A stretch of 64,000 bases of DNA from Bog-756 sp963776225 (lineage in GTDB: Bacteria; Actinomycetota; Acidimicrobiia; Acidimicrobiales; RAAP-2), in assembly GCA_963776225.1 (NCBI GenBank), contig CAVZLL010000002.1:124001-188000 (forward strand), written 5' to 3'. The notes beneath the pieces are model-generated. The model made no database searches. It saw only the letters and a program-made list of their open reading frames with translations, and had not been told where the DNA came from. Made by a program: the position numbers and the translations under genes. Shown in pieces: positions 8,208 through 15,990 of the stretch. Numbering within the stretch: the first letter of the stretch is position 1; every line of letters begins with the position of its first letter.

Positions 8208-9466
8208 GAGCACTCGACGAGGCGACCGGTGGTCAGCTCCGCGTAGATCTCGACCAACAGGTGAGCGGCGCGCGCCCAGGTGTAGCGGCGCGCCCGGAGC
8301 ACCGCACCGGTGCACAACCGCTCGGCGAGCAGTGGCTCCGCGAGGATCTGGCGCACCCAGGCCGCATAGGCCTCGGGGTCGGCCTCTTCCACCAGGAAGC
8401 CCGTCCTCCCGTGGTCGACCAGGCTGCGCAGGCCGCCCACGTCCGAGGCGACCACCGGCGTGCCACAGGCGGCCGCCTCGAGGGCGACCAGCCCGAAGGA
8501 CTCGGACCGGCTCGGGACCAGGCAGACGTCGGCCGCCCGGTAGAAGGTGGAGAGCAGCTCGTGCGGCCGAGGCGGCACGAACTCCACGTGCCGTTCGAGG
8601 CCGAGATCGGTGACCTGGGAGACGATGCGTGCCATCTCCTCGTCCCCGTGGGGCCCACTCGGTCCGCCGACCACGACCAGGCGCGCGTCCGGGTGGTCAC
8701 GCACCAGTGACGCGAGGGCCGAGACGGCGACACCGACACCCTTGAGCGGCTGGATGCGACCGACGAAGAGCAGCAGAGGGCCCGCGGCGGGAAGCCCCAG
8801 GGCCCGGCGGGCCTGGGCCCGGTCGCCCGGTCCGAAGAAGGCGTGCTCGACGCCGGGGGCGACGATGCGGATGCGGGAGGGATCGGCCCCGTAGAGCTCG
8901 GAGATCTGGGCCGCCTCGACCGAGCAGGAGGCGAGGACCATGTCGGAGCACCGGATGACCGTTGCCTCGGCCTCGGCGCGGAGGTGGGAGGAGTCGGCCT
9001 GCACCTCCTCCGGACTGGCCTCGGCCTTGACCCGGTCGAGGGTGTGGAAGGTCGACACCAGCGGCAGGTTCAGCTGGTGCTTGATGCTGTGTCCGGCCAC
9101 CCCGCTCAGCCAGTAGTTGGCGTGGACGGCGTCGAACGGCGGGAGGTCCTCACCGCCGTAGGCACCGCTCGTGCCGATCGACTTGAGCACCCCCTCGGCG
9201 AACTCGTCGACGACACCCGGGAGCAGCTCCTTGGCCATGGGTCTCGGCGGCCCGGCGGCGATGTGGTGGACCCGGAGACCCGGCTCGATGTCGAGGACGG
9301 GGGCGAGGTCGTCCGACCAGGCTCTGGTGAACACCTCGCAGAGCACGCCGGCCCGGGCCAGCGCGGAGGAGAGCTCCCGCACGTAGACGTTCATGCCGCC
9401 GCCGTCCCCGGTACCCGGCTGGGCCAGCGGGGAGGTGTGGAGCGAGAGGACGGCCAGTCGGTTCAT
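8204..9466 (-). CDS. mshA: D-inositol-3-phosphate glycosyltransferase (mycothiol synthesis)
   Basis: Transfers N-acetylglucosamine from UDP-GlcNAc to inositol 3-phosphate, the first step of mycothiol synthesis. The 420-residue protein is a GT-B fold GT4 enzyme. The N-terminus has LHTSPLAQPGTGDGGGMNVY, which is diagnostic for MshA. Further on are HANYWLSGVAGH, LLLFVGRIQPLKGV, and the ESFGLVALEAAACGTPVVAS donor-site motif near residue 330. The ATG at 9466 follows a TAGGAT box at 9 nt. The organism therefore probably uses mycothiol as its main low-molecular-weight thiol. The other msh genes are outside the window. Confidence 0.95.
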   Translation of the reverse strand: MNRLAVLSLHTSPLAQPGTGDGGGMNVYVRELSSALARAGVLCEVFTRAWSDDLAPVLDIEPGLRVHHIAAGPPRPMAKELLPGVVDEFAEGVLKSIGTSGAYGGEDLPPFDAVHANYWLSGVAGHSIKHQLNLPLVSTFHTLDRVKAEASPEEVQADSSHLRAEAEATVIRCSDMVLASCSVEAAQISELYGADPSRIRIVAPGVEHAFFGPGDRAQARRALGLPAAGPLLLFVGRIQPLKGVGVAVSALASLVRDHPDARLVVVGGPSGPHGDEEMARIVSQVTDLGLERHVEFVPPRPHELLSTFYRAADVCLVPSRSESFGLVALEAAACGTPVVASDVGGLRSLVDHGRTGFLVEEADPEAYAAWVRQILAEPLLAERLCTGAVLRARRYTWARAAHLLVEIYAELTTGRLVECS

Positions 9467-9475
9467 GCGCCGACG

Positions 9476-9481
9476 ATCCTA
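9476..9481 (-). promoter_or_regulatory. Candidate -10 box of mshA (leaderless)
   Basis: TAGGAT on the minus strand, 9 nt before the mshA ATG. Confidence 0.4.
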
Positions 9482-9495
9482 CCGGGAGGCCCTCC

Positions 9496-9972
9496 TCACC
9501 CGGCGGCCGCCGAGCCGGCGGCATCCTGGGCCATTTCCGCGTCGTCCCTGGCCGCCGGTGGTCCGTTCCCTGGGGCGGTCCCGTCCAGGTTCTCGTTGTC
9601 GTGGCGGAAGGAGAGGTAGATCTGGAGCATGGCCTGGCGCTGCTCCTCGGTGAGGTGGTGGTCGGCGAAGATGTGGTGCGACAGGTCGGTGTCCCCGTCG
9701 GGGCGCTCGAGGATCCCGGCGTGGACGTAGAGGGTCTCCGCCGAGATGCGGAGCGCCTTGGCGATCTGCTGGAGGATCTCGGCCGACGGGCGCCGAAGGC
9801 CACGCTCGATCTGGCTCAGGTACGGGTTGGAGATCCCGGCCAGCTCCGAGAGGCGGCGCAAGGAGAGCCGTGCCGAGCTGCGCTGCTCACGGATGAAGGA
9901 GCCGAGCTCGTTGAGACGTTCGGGGAGCTCCTTGACGAAGGGGTTCCCTTCCGGGCGCGACGGCCCGTTCAC
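9496..9972 (-). CDS. XRE-family helix-turn-helix regulator
   Basis: A 158-residue DNA-binding protein. The HTH lies at roughly residues 22-78: LGSFIREQRSSARLSLRRLS, AGISNPYLSQIERGLRRPS, then LQQIAKALRISAETLYVHAG. The remainder is a short acidic helix region (LTEEQRQAMLQIYLSF) and a low-complexity tail. It resembles the actinobacterial group that includes mycobacterial Rv0474; that comparison is from memory. It sits between rsiG and mshA on the same strand with a 29-nt gap to mshA, so it may be transcribed with them. The target is unknown. Confidence 0.85.
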   Translation of the reverse strand: MNGPSRPEGNPFVKELPERLNELGSFIREQRSSARLSLRRLSELAGISNPYLSQIERGLRRPSAEILQQIAKALRISAETLYVHAGILERPDGDTDLSHHIFADHHLTEEQRQAMLQIYLSFRHDNENLDGTAPGNGPPAARDDAEMAQDAAGSAAAG

Positions 9973-10002
9973 GCGGCCAGCTCGTTCACGAGAGCAACTC
10001 GG

Positions 10003-10545
10003 TCACGAGAGCAGCCCGTCGACCGTTGCGCGCCCCGACTTGTGTCGCTCGACGAGCTCGGCCTGGAGGACGTCGATCCGCTCGTGGAGGGCGCGCCGGT
10101 CGAACGAGACGGTTCGCTCGAGGTCACCGAGGCGATCGGCCAGATCGCGGAGCTGGACGTGGTCGAGGTCGGCGAGCGTTCCCATCTCGTCGGCGCCGAC
10201 GATCGCGTCGAGCTCCGCGGTGAGATCGGACTCCTCGGTGTCGGGAGAGAGGAGCATCGGCAGGCGGCCGGGTCCGGACGGACGTCCCGGACCCGACGAG
10301 AGGATGCCGGCCAGATCGTCGACGAAGCTGGCGAGGTCGGGGGCGGGGCCGCCCTCTGGGCGGTCGAGGAACGCGTGAACGATGTCGAGTCGACCCTGGA
10401 TGAGGCGCCGGAGGTAGGAGAGCGCCACCTCGGCCTCCTGGCACTCGGTGCGCATGGCGCGGATCTCCTCGAGCGACCGGCTCCGGACGTCGTCGAGATA
10501 CGAGCTGGTCAGCAGGCGGCCGAGGTCATCCTTGTGGCTGGGCAT
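10003..10545 (-). CDS. rsiG: RsiG-like c-di-GMP-binding anti-sigma factor
   Basis: A 180-residue, largely helical protein. Residues 39-54 read EVALSYLRRLIQGRLD, an exact fit to the RsiG c-di-GMP signature E-x3-S-x2-R-x3-Q-x3-D. Residues 143-158 (ERTVSFDRRALHERID) repeat it with His in place of Gln. In Streptomyces, RsiG holds two such motifs on antiparallel helices and, when loaded with c-di-GMP, sequesters the sporulation sigma factor WhiG. The two motifs and the actinobacterial host make the assignment strong at motif level. No whiG is in the window, so the partner is unknown. The ATG at 10545 follows TACGAT at 7 nt. The gene overlaps the end of sodX by 20 nt. Confidence 0.82.
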   Translation of the reverse strand: MPSHKDDLGRLLTSSYLDDVRSRSLEEIRAMRTECQEAEVALSYLRRLIQGRLDIVHAFLDRPEGGPAPDLASFVDDLAGILSSGPGRPSGPGRLPMLLSPDTEESDLTAELDAIVGADEMGTLADLDHVQLRDLADRLGDLERTVSFDRRALHERIDVLQAELVERHKSGRATVDGLLS

Positions 10546-10945
10546 CGGACCGATCGTACTCCGCCGGCCATGGGCCACGGCTGCTCCGTGCGGGAGGGGC
10601 GTACCGGTAGACGGCGCGCCCGACCAGGGCCGACCGGGCCACTGGCCCGAAGTCCCGGCTGTCACTGCTGTGATCCGTGGCATCGCCGAGCACCTCCAGG
10701 GTCCCCGTGGCGCGGTCCAGGCGTGCGACCCGCTTGACCAGTACCCGCGAGGGCTCGCGCGGATCACGGACCGCGACGACCTCACCCGGCTCCGGCCAGG
10801 CCGGCGGGCCGAAGGGCCGGCCGACGACCACCAGGCGGTCGCCGGGGAGCAGGGCGGGTGCCATCGACCCGCCCACCACCTCGACCCGGCGCACCGACCG
10901 GGCCGCGGTCACACCGGCGAGGGCTGCCAGGGCGGATGCCGTCAC
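10526..10945 (-). CDS. sodX: Nickel-type superoxide dismutase maturation protease
   Basis: A small S26-type signal peptidase-like protein (139 residues). It has a short N-terminal hydrophobic stretch, the serine motif VVGGSMAPALLPGDRL (residues 23-38) and the lysine motif RVLVKRVARL near residue 70. SodX-type proteases remove the propeptide of nickel SOD so that His1 and the two cysteines can bind nickel. The divergent sodN gene 118 bp away confirms the role by context. The GTG start at 10945 is the best available; the N-terminus is uncertain by a few codons. Confidence 0.88.
   Translation of the reverse strand: MTASALAALAGVTAARSVRRVEVVGGSMAPALLPGDRLVVVGRPFGPPAWPEPGEVVAVRDPREPSRVLVKRVARLDRATGTLEVLGDATDHSSDSRDFGPVARSALVGRAVYRYAPPARSSRGPWPAEYDRSDAQPQG
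10553..10558 (-). promoter_or_regulatory. Candidate -10 box of rsiG (leaderless), inside the sodX coding end
   Basis: TACGAT on the minus strand, 7 nt before the rsiG ATG. It lies within the last codons of sodX, so rsiG may be expressed independently of sodX. Confidence 0.35.
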
Positions 10946-10976
10946 ACCCAGCGGGCCGAAGGCGGAGGAACCTGGG

Positions 10977-11020
10977 TAAGGTGGCGCCGGTGCGGCCCAT
11001 GCCTCACTCTGTAGCAGAGT
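10977..11020 (+). promoter_or_regulatory. Candidate sodN promoter and inverted repeat in the sodN-sodX divergent region
   Basis: TAAGGT at 10977-10982 is a plausible -10 box for sodN. At 11006-11020 is a perfect inverted repeat, ACTCTG-TAG-CAGAGT, which would lie just downstream of the start of transcription. It could be an operator or a small hairpin in the sodN leader. Nickel-dependent control (Nur-type) is known for sodN in streptomycetes, but this repeat does not obviously match such a site. Confidence 0.35.
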
Positions 11021-11063
11021 CCCCGATCCGAGGAACGTCCCAGGAAAGCCGAGGAGTCACCAC

Positions 11064-11480
11064 ATGCGTATCGCAGACCACCTGCTCGCCCTCGCCGACC
11101 GCCTGTCACCGCCGAGCGCTGTCCACGCCCACTGCGACCTCCCCTGCGGTGTCTACGATCCCGCCCAGGCCCGTATCGAGGCGGAATCGGTCAAAGCCGT
11201 CATGGAGAAGTACAACGCCTCCGACGACGACGCCTTCAAGGTCCGGGCCATCCTGATCAAGGAGGAGCGCTCCGACCTGGTCAAGCACCACCTCTGGGTG
11301 CTCTGGACGGACTACTTCAAGCCGGAGCACCTCGCGCGCTTCCCCGACCTGCACGACATGTTCTGGAAGGCCACCAAGACCGCCGGCGAGGCCAAGAAGA
11401 CCAACGACGTGGCGGTGGCCGACCGGCTCCTGTCGGAGATCGCTGCCATCGACAAGATGTTCTGGGAGTCGAAGAAGTAG
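11064..11480 (+). CDS. sodN: Nickel superoxide dismutase
   Basis: Dismutes superoxide to oxygen and hydrogen peroxide with a mononuclear nickel site. The 138-residue precursor has a 22-residue propeptide followed by the nickel hook HCDLPCGVYDP. His23, Cys24 and Cys28 are the ligands after cleavage. The remainder is the four-helix body (ESVKAVMEKYNA, VKHHLWVLWTDYFKPEHL). The ATG at 11064 has a Shine-Dalgarno-like GAGGAG about 7 nt upstream. The convergent neighbour is a response regulator, with 159 bp between. Confidence 0.96.
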   Translation: MRIADHLLALADRLSPPSAVHAHCDLPCGVYDPAQARIEAESVKAVMEKYNASDDDAFKVRAILIKEERSDLVKHHLWVLWTDYFKPEHLARFPDLHDMFWKATKTAGEAKKTNDVAVADRLLSEIAAIDKMFWESKK

Positions 11481-11639
11481 CTGGTGGGGGCCTACCCGCT
11501 CTGACCAGGGGGTTCCTCGACATCGGGCTGGTTGAGTCCGCGAAACGTCGGGAAGAACAGGGGGAGCCGCCATTGCCGACCCTCTAGGCCGATCAGGCGC
11601 TCCTGAGCGGTGAGGTCACGGTCTGAACGATCACGGCGG

Positions 11640-12335
11640 TCAGCGGTTGTCGTCACCGGCGCCGTCCAGGAATCGGTAGCCGGCTCCGCGCACGGTGAAC
11701 ACCATCGGAGTGAGCCCGGGTTTGTTCAGCTTGCGCCGGAGGTAGCCCACGTAGACATCGACCACATTGCTCCCTGTGTCGAACGAGTAGTCCCACACGT
11801 GGCTGAGGATCTGTGTCCGGGAGAGGACCTGGTTCGGATTGCGCATGAAGAGCTCGAGCAGGGCCCACTCTCTCGGAGCGAGATCGATCCGTTGGCCCGA
11901 CCGCCAGGCCACTTTGCTCATGAGGTCCAGTCGCAGGTCGTTGACCACCACCTCGGTGGAGCTCGGTTGCTCGGCCGTCCGGAGGGTGGCCCGGATCCTG
12001 GCCAGGAGCTCCTCGAACGAGAACGGTTTTGTCACGTAGTCGTTGGCCCCGGCGTTGAGGCCGCTCACCTTGTCGGCCACTTCGGCCCTCGCCGTCAAGA
12101 TGATCACGGGAACGGCGTTCCCGTCCTGGCGGAGCATGCGTAGGGCGACCTCGCCGTCGCCCCCGGGAAGGCCGAGGTCGAGGAGCACGAGATCGAACCC
12201 CGGCACGGCCGAGGAGAGGGTGGTGAGCGCTTCCCCGGCGGTCCGGGCCACTGTCGTGCGGTAGCCCTCGGCGTGCAATCCCTTCTCCAGGAAGGAGGAG
12301 ATGCCCCCGTCGTCCTCGACGATCAGGATCTGCAT
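11640..12335 (-). CDS. OmpR/PhoB-family response regulator
   Basis: A 231-residue two-component regulator. The receiver domain has the acidic pair VEDDGG near the N-terminus, the phospho-acceptor Asp in LVLLDLGLPGGDGE (about residue 53) and the Lys in VTKPFSFEELLARI. The winged-helix domain contains LAPREWALLELFMRNPNQVL and ends GLTPMVFTVRGAGYRFL. Its ATG shares one base with the stop of the kinase gene, so the two are co-translated. It is the last gene of the nine-gene operon starting at 18891 and probably regulates it. Confidence 0.93.
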   Translation of the reverse strand: MQILIVEDDGGISSFLEKGLHAEGYRTTVARTAGEALTTLSSAVPGFDLVLLDLGLPGGDGEVALRMLRQDGNAVPVIILTARAEVADKVSGLNAGANDYVTKPFSFEELLARIRATLRTAEQPSSTEVVVNDLRLDLMSKVAWRSGQRIDLAPREWALLELFMRNPNQVLSRTQILSHVWDYSFDTGSNVVDVYVGYLRRKLNKPGLTPMVFTVRGAGYRFLDGAGDDNR

Positions 12336-13783
12336 CAGACGCCCACCGGTGCTGCGGTGCCGTAGGCCGTGATCCGGTCGCGGGGAAGGACGACAGCCGC
12401 CCTGCAGCCGCCCAGCTCCGCCCGCCCCAGTTCGAATGCCCCTCCGTGGGCCTCGGCCACCGCTCCCACGATCGCGAGACCGAGGCCGCTTCCCTCGCGG
12501 TCTGCCGACCCGTGTCTCCCGAACCGCTCCAACACGCTGACGAGCTGGTCGTCGGGGATGCCTGGCCCCGAGTCCTCAACGGTCAGGGCTACCGAGCTGC
12601 GGTCCGGCTCGAGGTGCGCCGTGATCCGGATGGTATCCGACGGTCCGGTGGCCTTGACCGCATTGTCGATCAGGTTGAGCATCGCCCCCCGAAGCTTGGC
12701 CACGTCCACGTCGAGCACCAGATCGGGCACCGGCACCAGCGACCACTCGCGAGGGGCGAGGACCTGAGCCGCTTCGAACAGATCGGACAGGAACGTGCGC
12801 AGATCGAGGTGCTCGACCTCGAGGAAGTCGGGCTCGAGGGCCCGTCCGAGCAGCAGCAGGCGTTCGACGAGAGCGCGCATGTGGTCGACCTCGTCGATCA
12901 CCAGCGCGGAGGTCTCCTGCACCTCGGGCAGTGAGACAGAAGACTGCCGACCCAGCACCTCGAGATGACCTCGGGCCACGGTCAACGGGGTGCGCAGCTG
13001 GTGTGACACATCGGAGAGGAGACGCCGCTGCACGGTCATCGCCGCCTCCAGCCGATCGAGCATCGAGTCGAACGTCGCTGCCAGCTGGCCCACTTCGTCG
13101 TCGGTCCCTTGGTCGCCCAGGCGGCGGTCCAGCTCGCCGCTCTCAATGGAGGCAGCCGTCGTGGTGATCCTGCCGACGTTGCGCAGGAGGCGCCGCAACA
13201 GCAGGTATGCCCCGGCCACGGCACCGACCAGCGCGATGAGCGCCTCTCCGACCACCAGTACGAGAACCCGGTACTGGTCCGAGTGGAGCTGGGACAGATT
13301 CGCGGCCACGATCATCGTTCCGTACGAGCGCGAGCCCGTTCGCATCGGCACCACCAGATAGAGCGTGTCGACACCACCGAGGGTCGCCCGGTAGGACTGG
13401 GTGAACGCTGGGGGATGGGCGAGGATGGCCTGGATGGCCCGGGTCCGGAGCAGCGGGGCAGACCCCGCGCTCCCGAGCTTCCTTCCGTCGGGCACCGCCA
13501 CCATGATGGTCTCGCCTTGAGGGAGCACCCTGCTCTGGAGATAGGAGATGGTCGTCGCAGCCAGCCCCGGTTCAGGCGTCCCGATGGCCGCCTTCTCGTA
13601 GCTGTCGACCTCCGACACCAGACCGCGGGTGGTGGCGGCCATCGACTGGTTGGCAAAGACCCGTTCGGTCTCGAACGCAGTGATCGAGAGGATGGCCGCC
13701 AACAGCAGCGCCAGGAACGCTGCCAAGCGGGTGGCCGAACCGAATCGCCGGTGGCCGGACCCCCCTCGATGTGTGGAGATCAA
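12335..13783 (-). CDS. Membrane sensor histidine kinase
   Basis: A 482-residue kinase. A transmembrane helix (residues 18-40) leads to an extracytoplasmic sensor domain of about 130 residues. A second helix follows (VLVLVVGEALIALVGAVAGA, about 175-200), then a HAMP segment, the phospho-acceptor His in SDVSHQLRTPLTVARGHL, an N box (LRGAMLNLIDNAVKA), and the G boxes VEDSGPGIPDDQL and REGSGLGLAIVGAV. Upstream and downstream genes overlap its ends by a few bases. The sensor domain is unlike any I recognise; operon context suggests it monitors envelope redox state or the operon's electron-transfer cargo, which is inference. Confidence 0.92.
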   Translation of the reverse strand: MISTHRGGSGHRRFGSATRLAAFLALLLAAILSITAFETERVFANQSMAATTRGLVSEVDSYEKAAIGTPEPGLAATTISYLQSRVLPQGETIMVAVPDGRKLGSAGSAPLLRTRAIQAILAHPPAFTQSYRATLGGVDTLYLVVPMRTGSRSYGTMIVAANLSQLHSDQYRVLVLVVGEALIALVGAVAGAYLLLRRLLRNVGRITTTAASIESGELDRRLGDQGTDDEVGQLAATFDSMLDRLEAAMTVQRRLLSDVSHQLRTPLTVARGHLEVLGRQSSVSLPEVQETSALVIDEVDHMRALVERLLLLGRALEPDFLEVEHLDLRTFLSDLFEAAQVLAPREWSLVPVPDLVLDVDVAKLRGAMLNLIDNAVKATGPSDTIRITAHLEPDRSSVALTVEDSGPGIPDDQLVSVLERFGRHGSADREGSGLGLAIVGAVAEAHGGAFELGRAELGGCRAAVVLPRDRITAYGTAAPVGV

Positions 13784-14382
13784 TGGTCGCCGGGCTCGTG
13801 GCCCGACCCCGTCGTTGTGGTCGTCGTCGTGGACGTGGTGGGTGTGGACGGCTCTGTCGTGGTTGTCGTGGCGGTCGTGGCGGCGGGTACGGCGACCGAT
13901 CCATCGCCGTGGTCGCCACCTCCCCCGGCGGGCGACGTCGTCGATGGCGCTCCTTCGGATGAGGACGCGTCGGAGGAGTGACCGATCGTCGCCTCCGGTG
14001 CGGGAACCCCACCGTTCGGCGGGCCGGACACTCCCGATGCGGTGTTGCTCTGGGTCGTCCCACCACTCTCGCCCGTTGTCGTCACCACCGGTCTCGCCGC
14101 GGCCACCACCGTCCCGGCGCCGGAGGCGGGGGCCGCCCAGGGCGCCGGAACGCTGGTCGTCGGGGTGGCGCCATGTGACAGCTGGACCTCATGGGGAAGC
14201 GGCACCCGGCTCGCGCTGAGCGATCCCTGCGCCGCAGACATGATGGCCAGCGTGAACAGGAGAGCAGCGACCCCGGGGAGGGCCCACCACGGGACCCTCA
14301 CCGATCGAATTCTCGCGCGCCGGCGGCCAGGGAGTCGGGCCTCGTCACCGTGGACCTCACAACCATCATCCTCGCCCACCAC
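13780..14382 (-). CDS. Single-pass membrane protein with Ser/Thr/Pro-rich extracytoplasmic tail
   Basis: A 200-residue protein of unknown function. About 28 cytosolic residues rich in Arg are followed by one transmembrane helix (WALPGVAALLFTLAIMSA) and a long low-complexity tail of Thr, Ser, Pro, Gly and Ala ending in a Thr tract and GSGHEPGDH. The stop overlaps the kinase ATG (ATGA). The start is GTG at 14382, 15 nt after the ferredoxin gene. It is the third protein of this type in the same operon. Such tails can act as wall-spanning tethers; no domain is visible. Confidence 0.65.
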   Translation of the reverse strand: MVGEDDGCEVHGDEARLPGRRRARIRSVRVPWWALPGVAALLFTLAIMSAAQGSLSASRVPLPHEVQLSHGATPTTSVPAPWAAPASGAGTVVAAARPVVTTTGESGGTTQSNTASGVSGPPNGGVPAPEATIGHSSDASSSEGAPSTTSPAGGGGDHGDGSVAVPAATTATTTTTEPSTPTTSTTTTTTTGSGHEPGDH

Positions 14383-14397
14383 GAGTGTTTCGGGAGG

Positions 14398-14646
14398 TCA
14401 TACCCCACTGGAATCGCCGTCGGAGCTGGACCCGAGGTGATCCGACCGCTCCTCGACCACCACAGCGCCGTTGGGGCAGGCGGCGGCGGCCCGGCGCGCC
14501 CGTCTGACCTGGCGACGTCCATCAGGGGTGGCCACGACCACGCGGCCGTAGCCCCAGCGGTCCAGCTCCACGCCTTCGGAGAACAGCAGCGCACAGATGG
14601 CATGTCCTCTGCACCGGGTAGGATCGATGCGGATCACCGCGCTCAT
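14398..14646 (-). CDS. Small ferredoxin, C-x2-H-x2-C...CP type
   Basis: An 82-residue ferredoxin with only three cysteines visible: CRGHAIC near residue 12 and ACPNGAV near residue 62. The C-x2-H-x2-C...CP spacing is that of single-cluster [3Fe-4S]-type ferredoxins, or of clusters using the His as ligand. The ATG at 14646 overlaps the stop of the NuoF-like gene, so the two proteins are likely made together. A role passing electrons to or from the flavoprotein is inferred from this pairing. Confidence 0.85.
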   Translation of the reverse strand: MSAVIRIDPTRCRGHAICALLFSEGVELDRWGYGRVVVATPDGRRQVRRARRAAAACPNGAVVVEERSDHLGSSSDGDSSGV

Positions 14647-15990
14647 GACCACTCCCGTCCGGCGGCATCGAACTCGGGAACAGCGAATACGCGTCGGCTC
14701 CTCGACGAGGCGCAGGAATGGCCGGAGATGTGCAGGGTGACGTCGTCGGCGAAGGCGGCCAGGGCAGATCGGATCAGCCGGGCGACGCCGTCGGGATGGC
14801 TGCAGGCGCCGCCTCCGTCTACGACTGCGGCCAGTGACAGGAGCCGGCGGAGGCCGCGTCGTCCAAGGCTCCCGTCGGCCAGGGATCGGCACGCATCGGC
14901 CAGTTGGGGCAATCCTCGGACGCAGGGTCCGCACTGGCCAGCCGTCTCTCCGGCCAGGTACTCCACCAACCTGGAGGTCTCGGCCAGACCGCAGTACCCC
15001 TGAGGCAGGACCCCGATCAGCCCGCACCCCGGGGAGGCACCGAACCGTCTCAGGTCGTCACGGTCCATCCAGCAGTTCCAGGCCTCGTGTCCCCGGATCC
15101 ACGTGCCCGCATAGCCCCCGACCAGGACGGCCGACGGCGGGCGCTCCAGACCCGCGACCCGTAGCACCATGCCCATGGTGGCCGTGCCGACCACCTCGAG
15201 GACTGATCCGGGCTGCGCCACGCCGCCGGCGAGGGTCACCAGCTGTGGTCCAGGGGACGACGGTGAGCCGGCCGCACGCCACGGGCCAGCGCCCGAACGC
15301 ACCAGCATGGCCACATGGGCCACGGTCTCCGCGTTGTTCACCAGGGTCGGCCGGCCCGACGGCCCCTGCTGCGCCATCGGTACCGCCGAGAACACAGGGC
15401 GGGCCTCCCCTCCGTCGAGCAGCGAGGCGATGGCGCTGGCCTCCCCGGTGACATACCCGTTCGGCCCGGAGGAGAGCTTCCATCGGGGGTCGGGCAGTCC
15501 CGCAGCGCGGCGATCGGCAATGGCCCTCTCGAGCGAGGACGCGACGCGATCGGCACCCCGGTGAACGTGGACGACCACCTCGTCGCTCCCGGCCAAGGCG
15601 GCCACCACCGCGGCACCGTCGAGCACCAGATGGGGGCGGAGGGCGAGGATGGTCCCGTCCTTCCTGCTGGCCGGTTCGCTCTCGCTCCCGTTGATGATCA
15701 CCACCGGCGTGCCCGGGGCCAGCAGCGCCGTGTCGATCTTGGCTGCCAACGGGAAACCTCCGCCCCCGCGTCCCGCGCAGGCCGCTGTGCCGGAGGGCGG
15801 AACGGTGATCGCGGTCGCGGCCGAACGGTTGGATGGCCCCCACCCTGGTCAGGTGGGCATCGAGCCGCTCGGGACCCTCTTCGGCCCGCGGACCGGCCAG
15901 CAGCCAGGTGCCCCGGTCGCCCATGCCCCCGATCACGTGACCGATACCCGCGGGGGCCAGAACGGACGGTCGCGGTGTGGCCTCGATCAT
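14643..15990 (-). pseudogene. NuoF-like NADH/FMN/Fe-S flavoprotein, with an apparent +1 frameshift
   Basis: Related to the 51-kDa subunit of NADH:quinone oxidoreductase. From ATG 15990 the first frame runs about 80 residues to HSGLRG. One extra base then shifts to the frame carrying RGGGGFPLAAKID (FMN/NADH glycine-rich loop), NGSESEPASRKDG and the SLBB region. The cluster motif is ETAGQCGPCVRGL plus GGACSHPDG, so three of the four NuoF Fe-S cysteines remain and the first is Ala. The start overlaps the stop of the membrane gene (ATGA), which confirms 15990. The shift lies near 15765. If it is a sequencing error the protein would be about 448 residues and intact. Confidence 0.82.

Noticed and set aside
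5964..8246. Plus-strand open frame of about 760 codons
   Set aside because: Antisense to the SAM hydrolase, proC and ybjN genes, with Arg/Pro-rich shadow composition.
10990..11256. GTG 7 nt after TAAGGT that would start a leaderless ORF over sodN
   Set aside because: The frame runs deep into sodN out of phase and is Ser/Pro/Arg-rich; sodN with its own Shine-Dalgarno is the real gene.
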